64,000 nt of DNA from GWF2-33-9 sp964500435 (GTDB lineage: Bacteria > Bacteroidota > Ignavibacteria > Kapaibacteriales > UBA2268). The stretch lies in assembly GCA_964500435.1 (NCBI GenBank), contig CAZCNL010000010.1, forward strand, positions 23,112 to 87,111. The letters are read 5' to 3'. Made by a program: the position numbers and the translations under genes. Positions 53,458 to 61,450 of the stretch are shown piece after piece (within the stretch, counting starts at the first letter, position 1; every line of letters begins with the position of its first letter). The notes beneath the pieces were generated by a model. It was not told the DNA's origin. It was given only the letters and a program-made list of their open reading frames with translations, and made no database searches.

Positions 53458-54669
53458 TTATTTTAGAAATATATGTAACAAGGAAATATCATCTTTAAGG
53501 TATCCATCTCTACTTACTGAATACAAATAAGTCAACATTTCTTCGAAGTCATTTGAATATAAGTAATTAGAAATAAAATAATTACGTAATTTTTCTTCAT
53601 TCCAAATATTTAAATCAAACGTATGCGGGTCGATAATTCCATCAGAATAAATTAATAAATTTGAATTATGTGGTATTTCAATTTCCTCATAAGTAAATTT
53701 TGCGTTATCTTTTGTACCTATCAATATATTTTGGGAATTCAACTCCAATAATTGTTTGTCTTTGGTAATTAGAAAGGAAGGAGGATGCCCTGCTCCGGCA
53801 AAACGTAATTTTCTTGTTTCTTTATTCCAAACAGCATAAAACAAAGTAAAGAATAGATAATTATGTTTTTGGATGGGATAAGCTTTGTTTAATTCTAAAA
53901 AAACTGCCGCTGGGTCGGTGAAATCTTTAACGGGCAAAGTTCTGAATCTTAGCATATTCAATACGCTAACAGATTGCAATGCCGAGGCAACACCGTGACC
54001 TGATACATCTAAAAAATATATTATAAAATTATTTTCATCTAACCAATGATAACCAAAAGAATCGCCACCCAGACTTTGTGATGGCACAAAAAGCCAGTTT
54101 GTTCTTAAATCTTTTGTGCTAATTTTATTTGGAAGCAAGGATTGAACATACTCTGCCGCACTTGAAATTTCTTTACTCAATATTCTGTAATATCTTTCGT
54201 AATTTTCTTTTGATTCTAAAAGTTTATTGTTGATTTCAGTTATTTCATCAATTTTTTTAAAAAGCATTTCCTTAGTTATTTTCAAGTCTATATGAGTCTT
54301 TATTCTTGCAATAAGTTCCTTGCTATTAAAAGGTTTCGTTAAGAAATCAACGGCGCCAGCATCAAAACCCTGCAATATTAATTCTTCGTCTTGGCTTGTT
54401 GTAATGAAAACAACTGGAATATCTTTAGTTAACTTGTTATTCTTTATACGGGAACAAAGTTTTAAACCAATTTCATAAACAGAAGAAATGTCGAGCAAAA
54501 CTAAATCAGGATTTTGTGATTTAATCTCCTCCATCGTTGAATTATAATCATTCATCCGTAAAACATCATAACCCTTTTCCTTTAAAAGAGTGTGAATTTT
54601 CGAATTGTCTTCGTTAAACGAATCAACAATTATAATTTTTGGGCGATATCCATTAATCAGACGATGCAT
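53458..54669 (-). CDS. Response regulator with SpoIIE/PP2C phosphatase output
   Basis: In this 403-residue protein, residues 10-130 are a receiver domain (IIIVDSFNEDN acidic pocket, phospho-Asp in DLVLLDISS, Thr/Lys in FITTSQDE and LTKPFNSKEL). A short coiled coil follows and then a PP2C-like SpoIIE domain (about 190-400): SLGGDSFGYHW, FLDVSGHGVASALQSV, GAGHPPSFLI, LIYSDGIIDPH. It should dephosphorylate a STAS-type anti-anti-sigma partner in response to a histidine kinase. A separate partner-switching set lies at 56708-59677. Confidence 0.9.
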   Translation of the reverse strand: MHRLINGYRPKIIIVDSFNEDNSKIHTLLKEKGYDVLRMNDYNSTMEEIKSQNPDLVLLDISSVYEIGLKLCSRIKNNKLTKDIPVVFITTSQDEELILQGFDAGAVDFLTKPFNSKELIARIKTHIDLKITKEMLFKKIDEITEINNKLLESKENYERYYRILSKEISSAAEYVQSLLPNKISTKDLRTNWLFVPSQSLGGDSFGYHWLDENNFIIYFLDVSGHGVASALQSVSVLNMLRFRTLPVKDFTDPAAVFLELNKAYPIQKHNYLFFTLFYAVWNKETRKLRFAGAGHPPSFLITKDKQLLELNSQNILIGTKDNAKFTYEEIEIPHNSNLLIYSDGIIDPHTFDLNIWNEEKLRNYFISNYLYSNDFEEMLTYLYSVSRDGYLKDDISLLHIFLK

Positions 54670-54713
54670 TTTTAAAATGTATTTCTTCTATTTATTTTAA
54701 ATTATTTCGTTAA

Positions 54714-55109
54714 TTATTTTAAAATGAACTTATTAATTTTTTTCAAAATTAATGTAAAAATTTGAATTGAAAGCAAAATACCAAAGAAGTCGGCAAGAAA
54801 ATCATAAAAGCTTGCTGTACGATTTGGCACAAAACTTTGGTGGAATTCATCCGAAGCCGCATAAATAACGGCAATGAGCATTGCAATTATATATGTTTTT
54901 TTGTCGACAATTTTATATTTAATAAGTGCGAAAACAAAAAAATGAGTTGATAATCCATAAATTAAATATACAAAAAAATGGACAATTTTATCATAGCGTA
55001 AAATATCTTCGGGGACAAATTCGATTTTGGGCAAACTTGACAAGTAAAAAATTATCGCAGAAGCTATTATCCATTGAATAATAAATAATATTTTCAAAGA
55101 TTCTTTCAT
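54714..55109 (-). CDS. VanZ-family membrane protein
   Basis: This 131-residue protein has four predicted helices with the family features YDKIVHFFVYLIYGL, SDEFHQSFVPNRTASFYDFLAD. VanZ-like proteins have unclear functions in envelope processes. It is coupled to the upstream NAD(P)H-hydrate repair gene by a four-base ATGA overlap. Confidence 0.82.
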   Translation of the reverse strand: MKESLKILFIIQWIIASAIIFYLSSLPKIEFVPEDILRYDKIVHFFVYLIYGLSTHFFVFALIKYKIVDKKTYIIAMLIAVIYAASDEFHQSFVPNRTASFYDFLADFFGILLSIQIFTLILKKINKFILK

Positions 55110-56635
55110 TTCGCACTTTTAAGTTTATGTAAAATATAATCAAGTTCGGAAATGAGCATTGAAGAAGTTAGAGTTTCCTCGGAATATTTGTATGCAAGCG
55201 AATCGCCTGCTTTAGAATGTAAAAAAGAACCTAACGAAGCGGCTTCAATGGTATTCAAACCTTGTGCAATTAAACTTGATATAATACCAGTGAGTACATC
55301 ACCTGATCCGGCAGTAGCCATACCCGGATTGCCGCCAATATTCCAATAAGAAAATTCGCCATCAGTGATTATGCTTGGGACGTGCTTCAATAAAATTGTG
55401 CAATGTAATTTTTCTGCCCACTCCAAAGCATAACGGTTTGCATATTTGCTTATATCATCTCGATTTAAATTAGTTAAATTAGCAAACTCACCTAAATGAG
55501 GAGTAAGCAAAATATTTTTCCTTAAAATTTTGGTATTATTTAATGCTTTGAAAGCATCCGCATCGAGTACAAGTGGAATATCCTTTGGAAGTTCGTTGAT
55601 TAATTCAGAAATTAAACGAATTACACCTTCTGTTCGACCAATGCCAGGACCAATAGCAAGGACACTTGATTTATTCGCCATTTCGAGAATTTGTTCTTTT
55701 GATGAATAATCAATGTAACCATTTTCATCTTGCGGCAATTCCATAGGAATTATTTCAGGCAGCAACATCGGATGAAATTTAGGAGCAAGTAAATAAACTA
55801 ACCCAGCACCCATTTTTATTGCGGCATTAGCTGCTAAAGTTGCCGCACCGGGCATATTTTTCGAACCTGCAATTATTGTCACTCGTCCATAATCAAATTT
55901 TGAAGATATCTTTGCCCTCGAAGGAAGCAATGCAACCACGTCATTATCTTCCAGAAAAGCTATTTTAGAATTATTTGCGACGATTTTATCCGGAGCACCT
56001 AAATACCCTATTTTAATTTCACCACAAATCGATAATCCATCATTTAGTAGCATACCTGTTTTAATTGCAAACATAGTTACTGTTAAATCTGCTGCGAATG
56101 TGTCCGGATGCATAAAACCTGTTAATGAGTTCAATCCTGTCGGAACATCTATTGCTATTTTGATTGCTGTCTTTTTATTTACTTTTTGCAAAATATTTAC
56201 AACCAATCCTCGCAAATTCTCGTTTCCGCCAACTCCAATCAACGCATCAATAATAACATCAGCACTAAAATCATAAGAGTTTACATCACTTTCTGTTTCC
56301 AATCGAAGGATAGGAATTTGCATTTTTGTCAAAATCATAAAATTCCGTTTTGTTTCATAAGACATTTTGCTTTCGTCGCCAATCCAGACAACACGCACAC
56401 TGTAATTGCGAGATAAATGTCGTGCAGCAGCGAAACCATCGCCACCATTATTACCTGACCCACACAAAAGCAATATTTCCGGATTTGTGATTTCTTCCTT
56501 TTTGATTAATTCTGTTGTATATTCAGCAACCGAACGGGCAGCATTTTCCATTAAAATCTCGCCCGGAATTTTATATTTATTTATTGCAATCGAATCTGAT
56601 TGTCGAACTTCTTCTGGTGTTAAAATAAATTGCAT
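55106..56635 (-). CDS. nnr: Bifunctional NAD(P)H-hydrate epimerase / ADP-dependent dehydratase
   Basis: This 509-residue fused enzyme repairs hydrated NADH and NADPH. Residues 1-210 are the epimerase (YjeF-N) domain with CGSGNNGGDGFAAAR. Residues about 225-505 are the ribokinase-like dehydratase, with VTIIAGSKNMPGAATLA, GPGIGRTEG, LTPHLGEFA, and GGNPGMATAGSGDVLTGII. It is the usual bacterial two-domain form, with full length and intact motifs. Confidence 0.93.
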   Translation of the reverse strand: MQFILTPEEVRQSDSIAINKYKIPGEILMENAARSVAEYTTELIKKEEITNPEILLLCGSGNNGGDGFAAARHLSRNYSVRVVWIGDESKMSYETKRNFMILTKMQIPILRLETESDVNSYDFSADVIIDALIGVGGNENLRGLVVNILQKVNKKTAIKIAIDVPTGLNSLTGFMHPDTFAADLTVTMFAIKTGMLLNDGLSICGEIKIGYLGAPDKIVANNSKIAFLEDNDVVALLPSRAKISSKFDYGRVTIIAGSKNMPGAATLAANAAIKMGAGLVYLLAPKFHPMLLPEIIPMELPQDENGYIDYSSKEQILEMANKSSVLAIGPGIGRTEGVIRLISELINELPKDIPLVLDADAFKALNNTKILRKNILLTPHLGEFANLTNLNRDDISKYANRYALEWAEKLHCTILLKHVPSIITDGEFSYWNIGGNPGMATAGSGDVLTGIISSLIAQGLNTIEAASLGSFLHSKAGDSLAYKYSEETLTSSMLISELDYILHKLKSAK

Positions 56636-56707
56636 TTTTTACCTGAATTTTTTTCAAATTTAAGAAAGAAAAAATGAATAAACACCATTAAAGGATTTTT
56701 AGAAATT

Positions 56708-58876
56708 ATGAAAATAATTCAACTTTTTTCGAAATTTTTCGTATTTTGCATTATGATTAGTGTTGATAAGTTTACAAATTATTTCAGAGATAAGAAAACT
56801 AATTTATATATTGTCGTAGGTTTATTAGTTGCAAAATTATTTGGCGACCTTATTTTAGCTTATAGTTTTGGCACAATTAGCTATGATGCAAATTTGCTAT
56901 GGAAATTCGTAACAACAATTTTAATATTCTTTTTCGGCTACTTATATATTAAAGAAATAATTAAGCCAAAAATTCAATCCTACGATTCTTCATTTACGTA
57001 TTCATATTTAAAAGATTTACTATATCTGACTTTTTTACTTGTTTTGAATTTAATACTCGGTATATTTATAGATTCATTCAGAGATTGGGCTAATCATTCG
57101 AAAACATATTATTCGGCAATTGCGCAACTCTTCGGATGGTTTTATCTTCTTTATTCCTATTATTCAATTACTTTATTTACAAATTGGATAAATAATCGAA
57201 AAAATCAACGAACAAAAACATTTTACAAAATTTTCAACTTTACATTTATTGCAATCAGCGTAGTTGTATTTATAATTCAACCGCTGGATTATTTGGATAT
57301 CACATTTTTGACTGATTTAGGAAATGTAATTTTAGTATTAGCTTTTATTGTTACAGCAATATACTCTTTCATTTTACCTTACGATAATAACTTTATCAAA
57401 TTATTGAACAATTCTGAACGGCGACAACTTTTTTGGTATTCATTTGCAATTGTAATAATTGGAGTTATTACGATTTTCACAACATTAAATTCGGATACAG
57501 GAATATATTACTCTTTAAATATTATTTATCCAAAACTTGAATTATTCTTTCTTTTTTCTGTAATAATACTAACATTTTACCAATCAAGAATCTTTTTTGC
57601 ATTTCGCAGGAGCAAAAATAAAGTTGAATTCCGTCAAAAATTCGATAGCATTGCAACATTGACAGAATTTAATAAATACATTTTAAATTCAAACACTACG
57701 AACAGGTCGGAACTACTCGAAGTATTTATGCAATCTTTAATTAAAGTAATTGAAAGCGATTTTGCGTGGGCAGAAGATTATGATGACGAAAATGTTTGTT
57801 GTTACAGAACTATTTATAATACGAACAGCGCATTTTTGGAAAATTTTAATAAACTGCCAAGTTTTCGTGAACGTGTCTTAAATATGACAAGTGTAACAAC
57901 AATTGGCACTTTACTGGAATTTACTCCGAGATTGCAAAATATATTTTTCGAAGGAACTCTTTCGATTATTCCAATTTACGAACGAGAAAAACGAGTTGGT
58001 ACAATTTTCATAGGACGAAGAAAAGCTTATTCATTCAGTTTTGACGAAATTCAAATACTTAATACATTTGCAGTAAATTATGCTGTGGCAATTGAAAATT
58101 CGTTATTGATGCAAGAATCGTTGGAACGAAAAAGATATTTATTTGAATTACAATTAGCCCAAAGTATCCAAAGAAAAATCATACCGCAAAATATACCGCA
58201 AATAGGCAATTATTCGGTTGCAGGAATTAGCATCCCTGCTAATGAACTCGGTGGAGATTATTATGATATTGTTTATTTAAGCAACAATCAACCAACATTA
58301 TTAATTGCAGACGTTTCCGGCAAAGGTGTTTCCGCTGCTCTTTATATGTCGCAACTTAAAGGTGTTATTATGTCAATTAGTTCAAATTCGAAAAGCCCGA
58401 AGGAGCTTTTAATTAACTTGAATTCTATTTTACATAAAAATACAGAAAAACAAATCTTTGTAACTTTGGCAGCTATTTCTATCGAAAATGACAACGGGTT
58501 GATTAAATATGTACGTGCGGGGCATTCTCCAATTTTATATAAAAATAATACTTCTGTAATCGAAAAAGCACCCAAAGGAATTGCTCTTGGAATTACCAAT
58601 TCCGTTCTTTTCGATAAAAATTTGGAAGAAATAGAAATACAACTTGAGCCAAATGATATCATATTTGCATTTACAGATGGATTAGATGAATTACGTAATA
58701 ACAAAAATGAAGAATTTGGTATAGAAAATATCAAACAAATAATTTTAACACAAGAACCAAAAGAGGCACAAGATTTGATAAATGAAACATTAAAAAGAAT
58801 TAAATCGTATATGAATGGAGCAAGCCAATATGACGATTTAACATTATTAACTTTAATTTATAAAGGTAAAGAGTAA
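56708..58876 (+). CDS. Membrane-bound GAF-SpoIIE serine phosphatase (RsbU-like)
   Basis: The 722-residue protein has about eight membrane helices (residues 25-300), a GAF domain (about 320-465) and a C-terminal PP2C/SpoIIE phosphatase domain (about 490-722) with NELGGDYYDIV, IADVSGKGVSAALYMS, RAGHSPILY and AFTDGLDEL. It likely senses a membrane or small-molecule signal and dephosphorylates the STAS protein encoded five bases downstream. It heads a three-gene partner-switching operon (56708-59677). ATG 56708 is the best start; an ATG at 56753 is possible. Confidence 0.88.
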   Translation: MKIIQLFSKFFVFCIMISVDKFTNYFRDKKTNLYIVVGLLVAKLFGDLILAYSFGTISYDANLLWKFVTTILIFFFGYLYIKEIIKPKIQSYDSSFTYSYLKDLLYLTFLLVLNLILGIFIDSFRDWANHSKTYYSAIAQLFGWFYLLYSYYSITLFTNWINNRKNQRTKTFYKIFNFTFIAISVVVFIIQPLDYLDITFLTDLGNVILVLAFIVTAIYSFILPYDNNFIKLLNNSERRQLFWYSFAIVIIGVITIFTTLNSDTGIYYSLNIIYPKLELFFLFSVIILTFYQSRIFFAFRRSKNKVEFRQKFDSIATLTEFNKYILNSNTTNRSELLEVFMQSLIKVIESDFAWAEDYDDENVCCYRTIYNTNSAFLENFNKLPSFRERVLNMTSVTTIGTLLEFTPRLQNIFFEGTLSIIPIYEREKRVGTIFIGRRKAYSFSFDEIQILNTFAVNYAVAIENSLLMQESLERKRYLFELQLAQSIQRKIIPQNIPQIGNYSVAGISIPANELGGDYYDIVYLSNNQPTLLIADVSGKGVSAALYMSQLKGVIMSISSNSKSPKELLINLNSILHKNTEKQIFVTLAAISIENDNGLIKYVRAGHSPILYKNNTSVIEKAPKGIALGITNSVLFDKNLEEIEIQLEPNDIIFAFTDGLDELRNNKNEEFGIENIKQIILTQEPKEAQDLINETLKRIKSYMNGASQYDDLTLLTLIYKGKE

Positions 58877-58881
58877 ACAAT

Positions 58882-59235
58882 ATGGAAACAGTTTCAAAAT
58901 TTGAGATACAAAAATCTATAGAAAACAATGTGGCCATCTTTAGCATAATCGGATATTTAGATGCCCATACAGCTCCAGATTTGGAACTTGCCATAAGAGA
59001 AGTAATTGCTAATGGATTAAAAGTCATCATTATTGATTTTGCTAAATTGGAATATATCAGCAGTGCAGGTTTTGGAGTTTTTATGGAATTTATTGAAGAA
59101 TTGAGAGAAGATAATGGAGATATTATTATGACTGGAATGTCGCAGAAGATTCGCCATTTATTCGAACTTTTAGGCTTTGATTTATTATTTAAAATTTATA
59201 TTGATAAAACAGAATATTTTCAACAAATTGATTAA
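58882..59235 (+). CDS. STAS-domain anti-anti-sigma factor (RsbV/SpoIIAA-like)
   Basis: This 117-residue protein is a stand-alone STAS domain with IIGYLDAHTAPDLELAI, LEYISSAGFGVFMEF, whose Ser60/Ser61 pair holds the phosphorylatable serine. When dephosphorylated by the upstream phosphatase it would bind the RsbW-like kinase that follows one base after, freeing that kinase's target. No sigma-factor gene is adjacent, so the final target is unknown. Confidence 0.9.
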   Translation: METVSKFEIQKSIENNVAIFSIIGYLDAHTAPDLELAIREVIANGLKVIIIDFAKLEYISSAGFGVFMEFIEELREDNGDIIMTGMSQKIRHLFELLGFDLLFKIYIDKTEYFQQID

Positions 59236-59236
59236 A

Positions 59237-59677
59237 ATGAAAATTGCAACAACGCCAAATATTGAAAATTTTACGATGAATGCTGATACAAACGAGCTTT
59301 CAAAATTACGAGTATTTATTAATAATTTCTGTGAAAAAAATAATATACCACAAGATATTTCTTTTAATATTCAATTAGTTGCTGATGAAATTTGCACTAA
59401 TATAATTAAACATTCCTATAAATCAGATGCAACAAAAAAAATATGGATAGAACTTACTTTTGATAATAATTTATTAAAAGTTAAAATATCCGACGAGGGC
59501 AAACCTTTTAATTTAATTGAATATAATTCCCAAAAATTAGATGATTATCTTTCACATCCTCATAAAGGGGGGCTGGGAATACCGTTGGTAAAAATGCTTT
59601 CTAATAAAATAAAATACATTCCTCAATCTTCTACACAAAATAAAAATTCATTAGAAATTGAATTTTTCCTTATTTAA
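59237..59677 (+). CDS. RsbW-like ATP-binding anti-sigma kinase
   Basis: This 146-residue protein starts at ATG 59237; a longer frame from 59177 overlaps the STAS gene. It has a GHKL (HATPase_c_2) domain with the N box LVADEICTNIIKHS, G1 box KISDEGKPFNL, and HKGGLGIPLVKML. RsbW-type proteins phosphorylate the STAS partner and hold the sigma factor or another target. It closes the partner-switching operon. Confidence 0.88.
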   Translation: MKIATTPNIENFTMNADTNELSKLRVFINNFCEKNNIPQDISFNIQLVADEICTNIIKHSYKSDATKKIWIELTFDNNLLKVKISDEGKPFNLIEYNSQKLDDYLSHPHKGGLGIPLVKMLSNKIKYIPQSSTQNKNSLEIEFFLI

Positions 59678-59716
59678 ACTTTATTTCATATTTTTGTTTA
59701 AAATAAAACTGACAGA

Positions 59717-60724
59717 ATGAAAGGATTAGTAATATCTATTAGCGTTGTCTTAGGTGTAATTTTGGGGATGTATCCCTCGTTAACAAAAGCAAAACCAAAA
59801 TGGTGGAAAGTTATTGTTGTTGTTTTATTTGCAATTAACTTAATTATCATTTTATCTCCAGTTCTTGTTACAGACTTAAATTACGTCAATTTCTTAGCGG
59901 AAGCGAAAAGTAATGAAGAATTAGTAATTAATCCAAACGATGGACAAATAAAATTTAATTCGTCCAAAGATACATTAACACTTGCACCTTTGGAATATCC
60001 CTTAGTTGGCGCAACACCCTTGGATAATATTAATGGGAAATTATTAAAAATCCGATTTAATCCACAAAAAGCACAATACGACATTATAGATATAGTCAAT
60101 AAATCTTTTGTCCCCTTGACTTATCCTTATATTTTAGAGTTGAAAGAAAGAATAAAAATAATGGTTTTACACGTACCTGTTGCGTGGACTTCGGTGTTAG
60201 CATATTTATTTTCGATGATATTTGCAATAATGTATTTGCGAAAAAAAGAACATAAATATGATACGTATGCTGTATCAGCAGCAGGTGTTGGTGTGATAAT
60301 GACTATTCTCGCAACAATAACAGGAATGATATGGGCGAAATTTAACTGGGGCAGTTATTGGAACTGGGACCCCCGGGAAACATCAATTTTTATTTTATTG
60401 CTCATTTATTTTGCGTATTTTGCGCTAAGGCAATCAATAGAAAATCCCGACAACAGAGCAAGACTATCAGCAGTATATTCGATTATAGCATTCGCAACTG
60501 TGCCATTTTTTATATTCATTTTACCAAGAATATCGAGTGGATTGCATCCCGGTGCTGCGGGGGAAGGTACTTCCGGTCCCGTTCTTGGCGGTGGGACAGA
60601 AATGCTTGACCATAACTTATTGATTACTTTTGGCTTTTCTATGTTTTGTTTTACTTTATTATTTTTCTGGATGCTAAATTTAAAAATACGTTCAGAAATA
60701 CTTTATGAAAAAAATAACAAATAA
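59717..60724 (+). CDS. ccmC: Haem exporter/handling protein CcmC, N-terminally extended
   Basis: This 335-residue membrane protein ends with a CcmC core (about residues 140-335): LHVPVAWTSV, the tryptophan-rich WGSYWNWDPRETS and HPGAAGEGTSGP. The N-terminal 135 residues carry two helices and a soluble segment of about 80 residues that usual CcmC (about 220-240 residues) lacks. CcmC loads haem onto CcmE. It begins the cytochrome c maturation operon ccmC-ccmD-ccmE-ccmF. ccmA and ccmB are not next to it. Confidence 0.85.
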   Translation: MKGLVISISVVLGVILGMYPSLTKAKPKWWKVIVVVLFAINLIIILSPVLVTDLNYVNFLAEAKSNEELVINPNDGQIKFNSSKDTLTLAPLEYPLVGATPLDNINGKLLKIRFNPQKAQYDIIDIVNKSFVPLTYPYILELKERIKIMVLHVPVAWTSVLAYLFSMIFAIMYLRKKEHKYDTYAVSAAGVGVIMTILATITGMIWAKFNWGSYWNWDPRETSIFILLLIYFAYFALRQSIENPDNRARLSAVYSIIAFATVPFFIFILPRISSGLHPGAAGEGTSGPVLGGGTEMLDHNLLITFGFSMFCFTLLFFWMLNLKIRSEILYEKNNK

Positions 60725-60789
60725 GTATTAAATTTATAACAACTTATCAAAAGAATTATATTATTTTATTAATTAAAAATTGATGCATT

Positions 60790-60945
60790 ATGGAATTTCT
60801 TTCTCAAAACACACTTTATATAGTATTAATAATATCATTGATGATATGGGCTGGTATTGCCTTTTATCTATTTAGAATTGATAACAAAATCACAAAACTT
60901 GAAAAGATGTTTTCAAATAATAAAGACCTAAATGATGAAGATTAA
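60790..60945 (+). CDS. ccmD: Small membrane protein CcmD
   Basis: A 51-residue frame from ATG 60790 to TAA 60943-60945 encodes a protein with one membrane helix (LYIVLIISLMIWAGIAFYLF) followed by a short charged tail (RIDNKITKLEKM). Its size, topology and position between ccmC and ccmE match CcmD, which holds CcmC and CcmE together with haem. Confidence 0.8.
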   Translation: MEFLSQNTLYIVLIISLMIWAGIAFYLFRIDNKITKLEKMFSNNKDLNDED

Positions 60946-61054
60946 TTAATTGATTTTCTCTCATCATTTTTATGTATTTGATTGAAGTTATAAACATTAT
61001 TGATAATTTTGTATTTAAGAAAAGTAATTAAATAAAAAATAAGAAGAGGAAACT

Positions 61055-61450
61055 ATGAAAACAAAATATATTGTAATAGGAATTGTAGCAGTTGCTTTTT
61101 TAGTTTTGGCTGCTTTATCTTTCAATTCGAGCAAAATCGAATACGCAGATTTTCAATTAGCAAAGGAAACCGGCAAAACTGTTCAAATTATCGGGAAATT
61201 GTCCAAAGAAAATCTAATAAATTATAATGCCGCTCAAAATATACTCACATTTGCTTTGATTGACGAAAAAAATAACACAGAGCAAGTAATATACAATGGT
61301 TCAAAACCAAATAATTTTGATATTGCACCAATGGTTGTTGTTAAAGGACGTTATGAAAATGGCAAATTTATGGCGAGCGAAATATTAACAAAATGCCCAT
61401 CAAAATATGAAGGCAAATTCAAAAAAAATAATTCAGTAGGAGCAAATTAA
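61055..61450 (+). CDS. ccmE: Cytochrome c haem chaperone CcmE, CXXXY type
   Basis: This 131-residue protein has an N-terminal anchor (YIVIGIVAVAFLVLAAL) and an OB-fold periplasmic domain (FALIDEKNNTEQVIYNG, PMVVVKGRYENGKF). The haem-binding motif is KCPSKYE, with Cys114 and Tyr118: Cys replaces the usual His of HXXXY. CXXXY-type CcmE proteins are known from some sulfate reducers and archaea. It accepts haem from CcmC and passes it to CcmF. Its stop overlaps the ccmF start by one base (TAATG). Confidence 0.9.
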   Translation: MKTKYIVIGIVAVAFLVLAALSFNSSKIEYADFQLAKETGKTVQIIGKLSKENLINYNAAQNILTFALIDEKNNTEQVIYNGSKPNNFDIAPMVVVKGRYENGKFMASEILTKCPSKYEGKFKKNNSVGAN

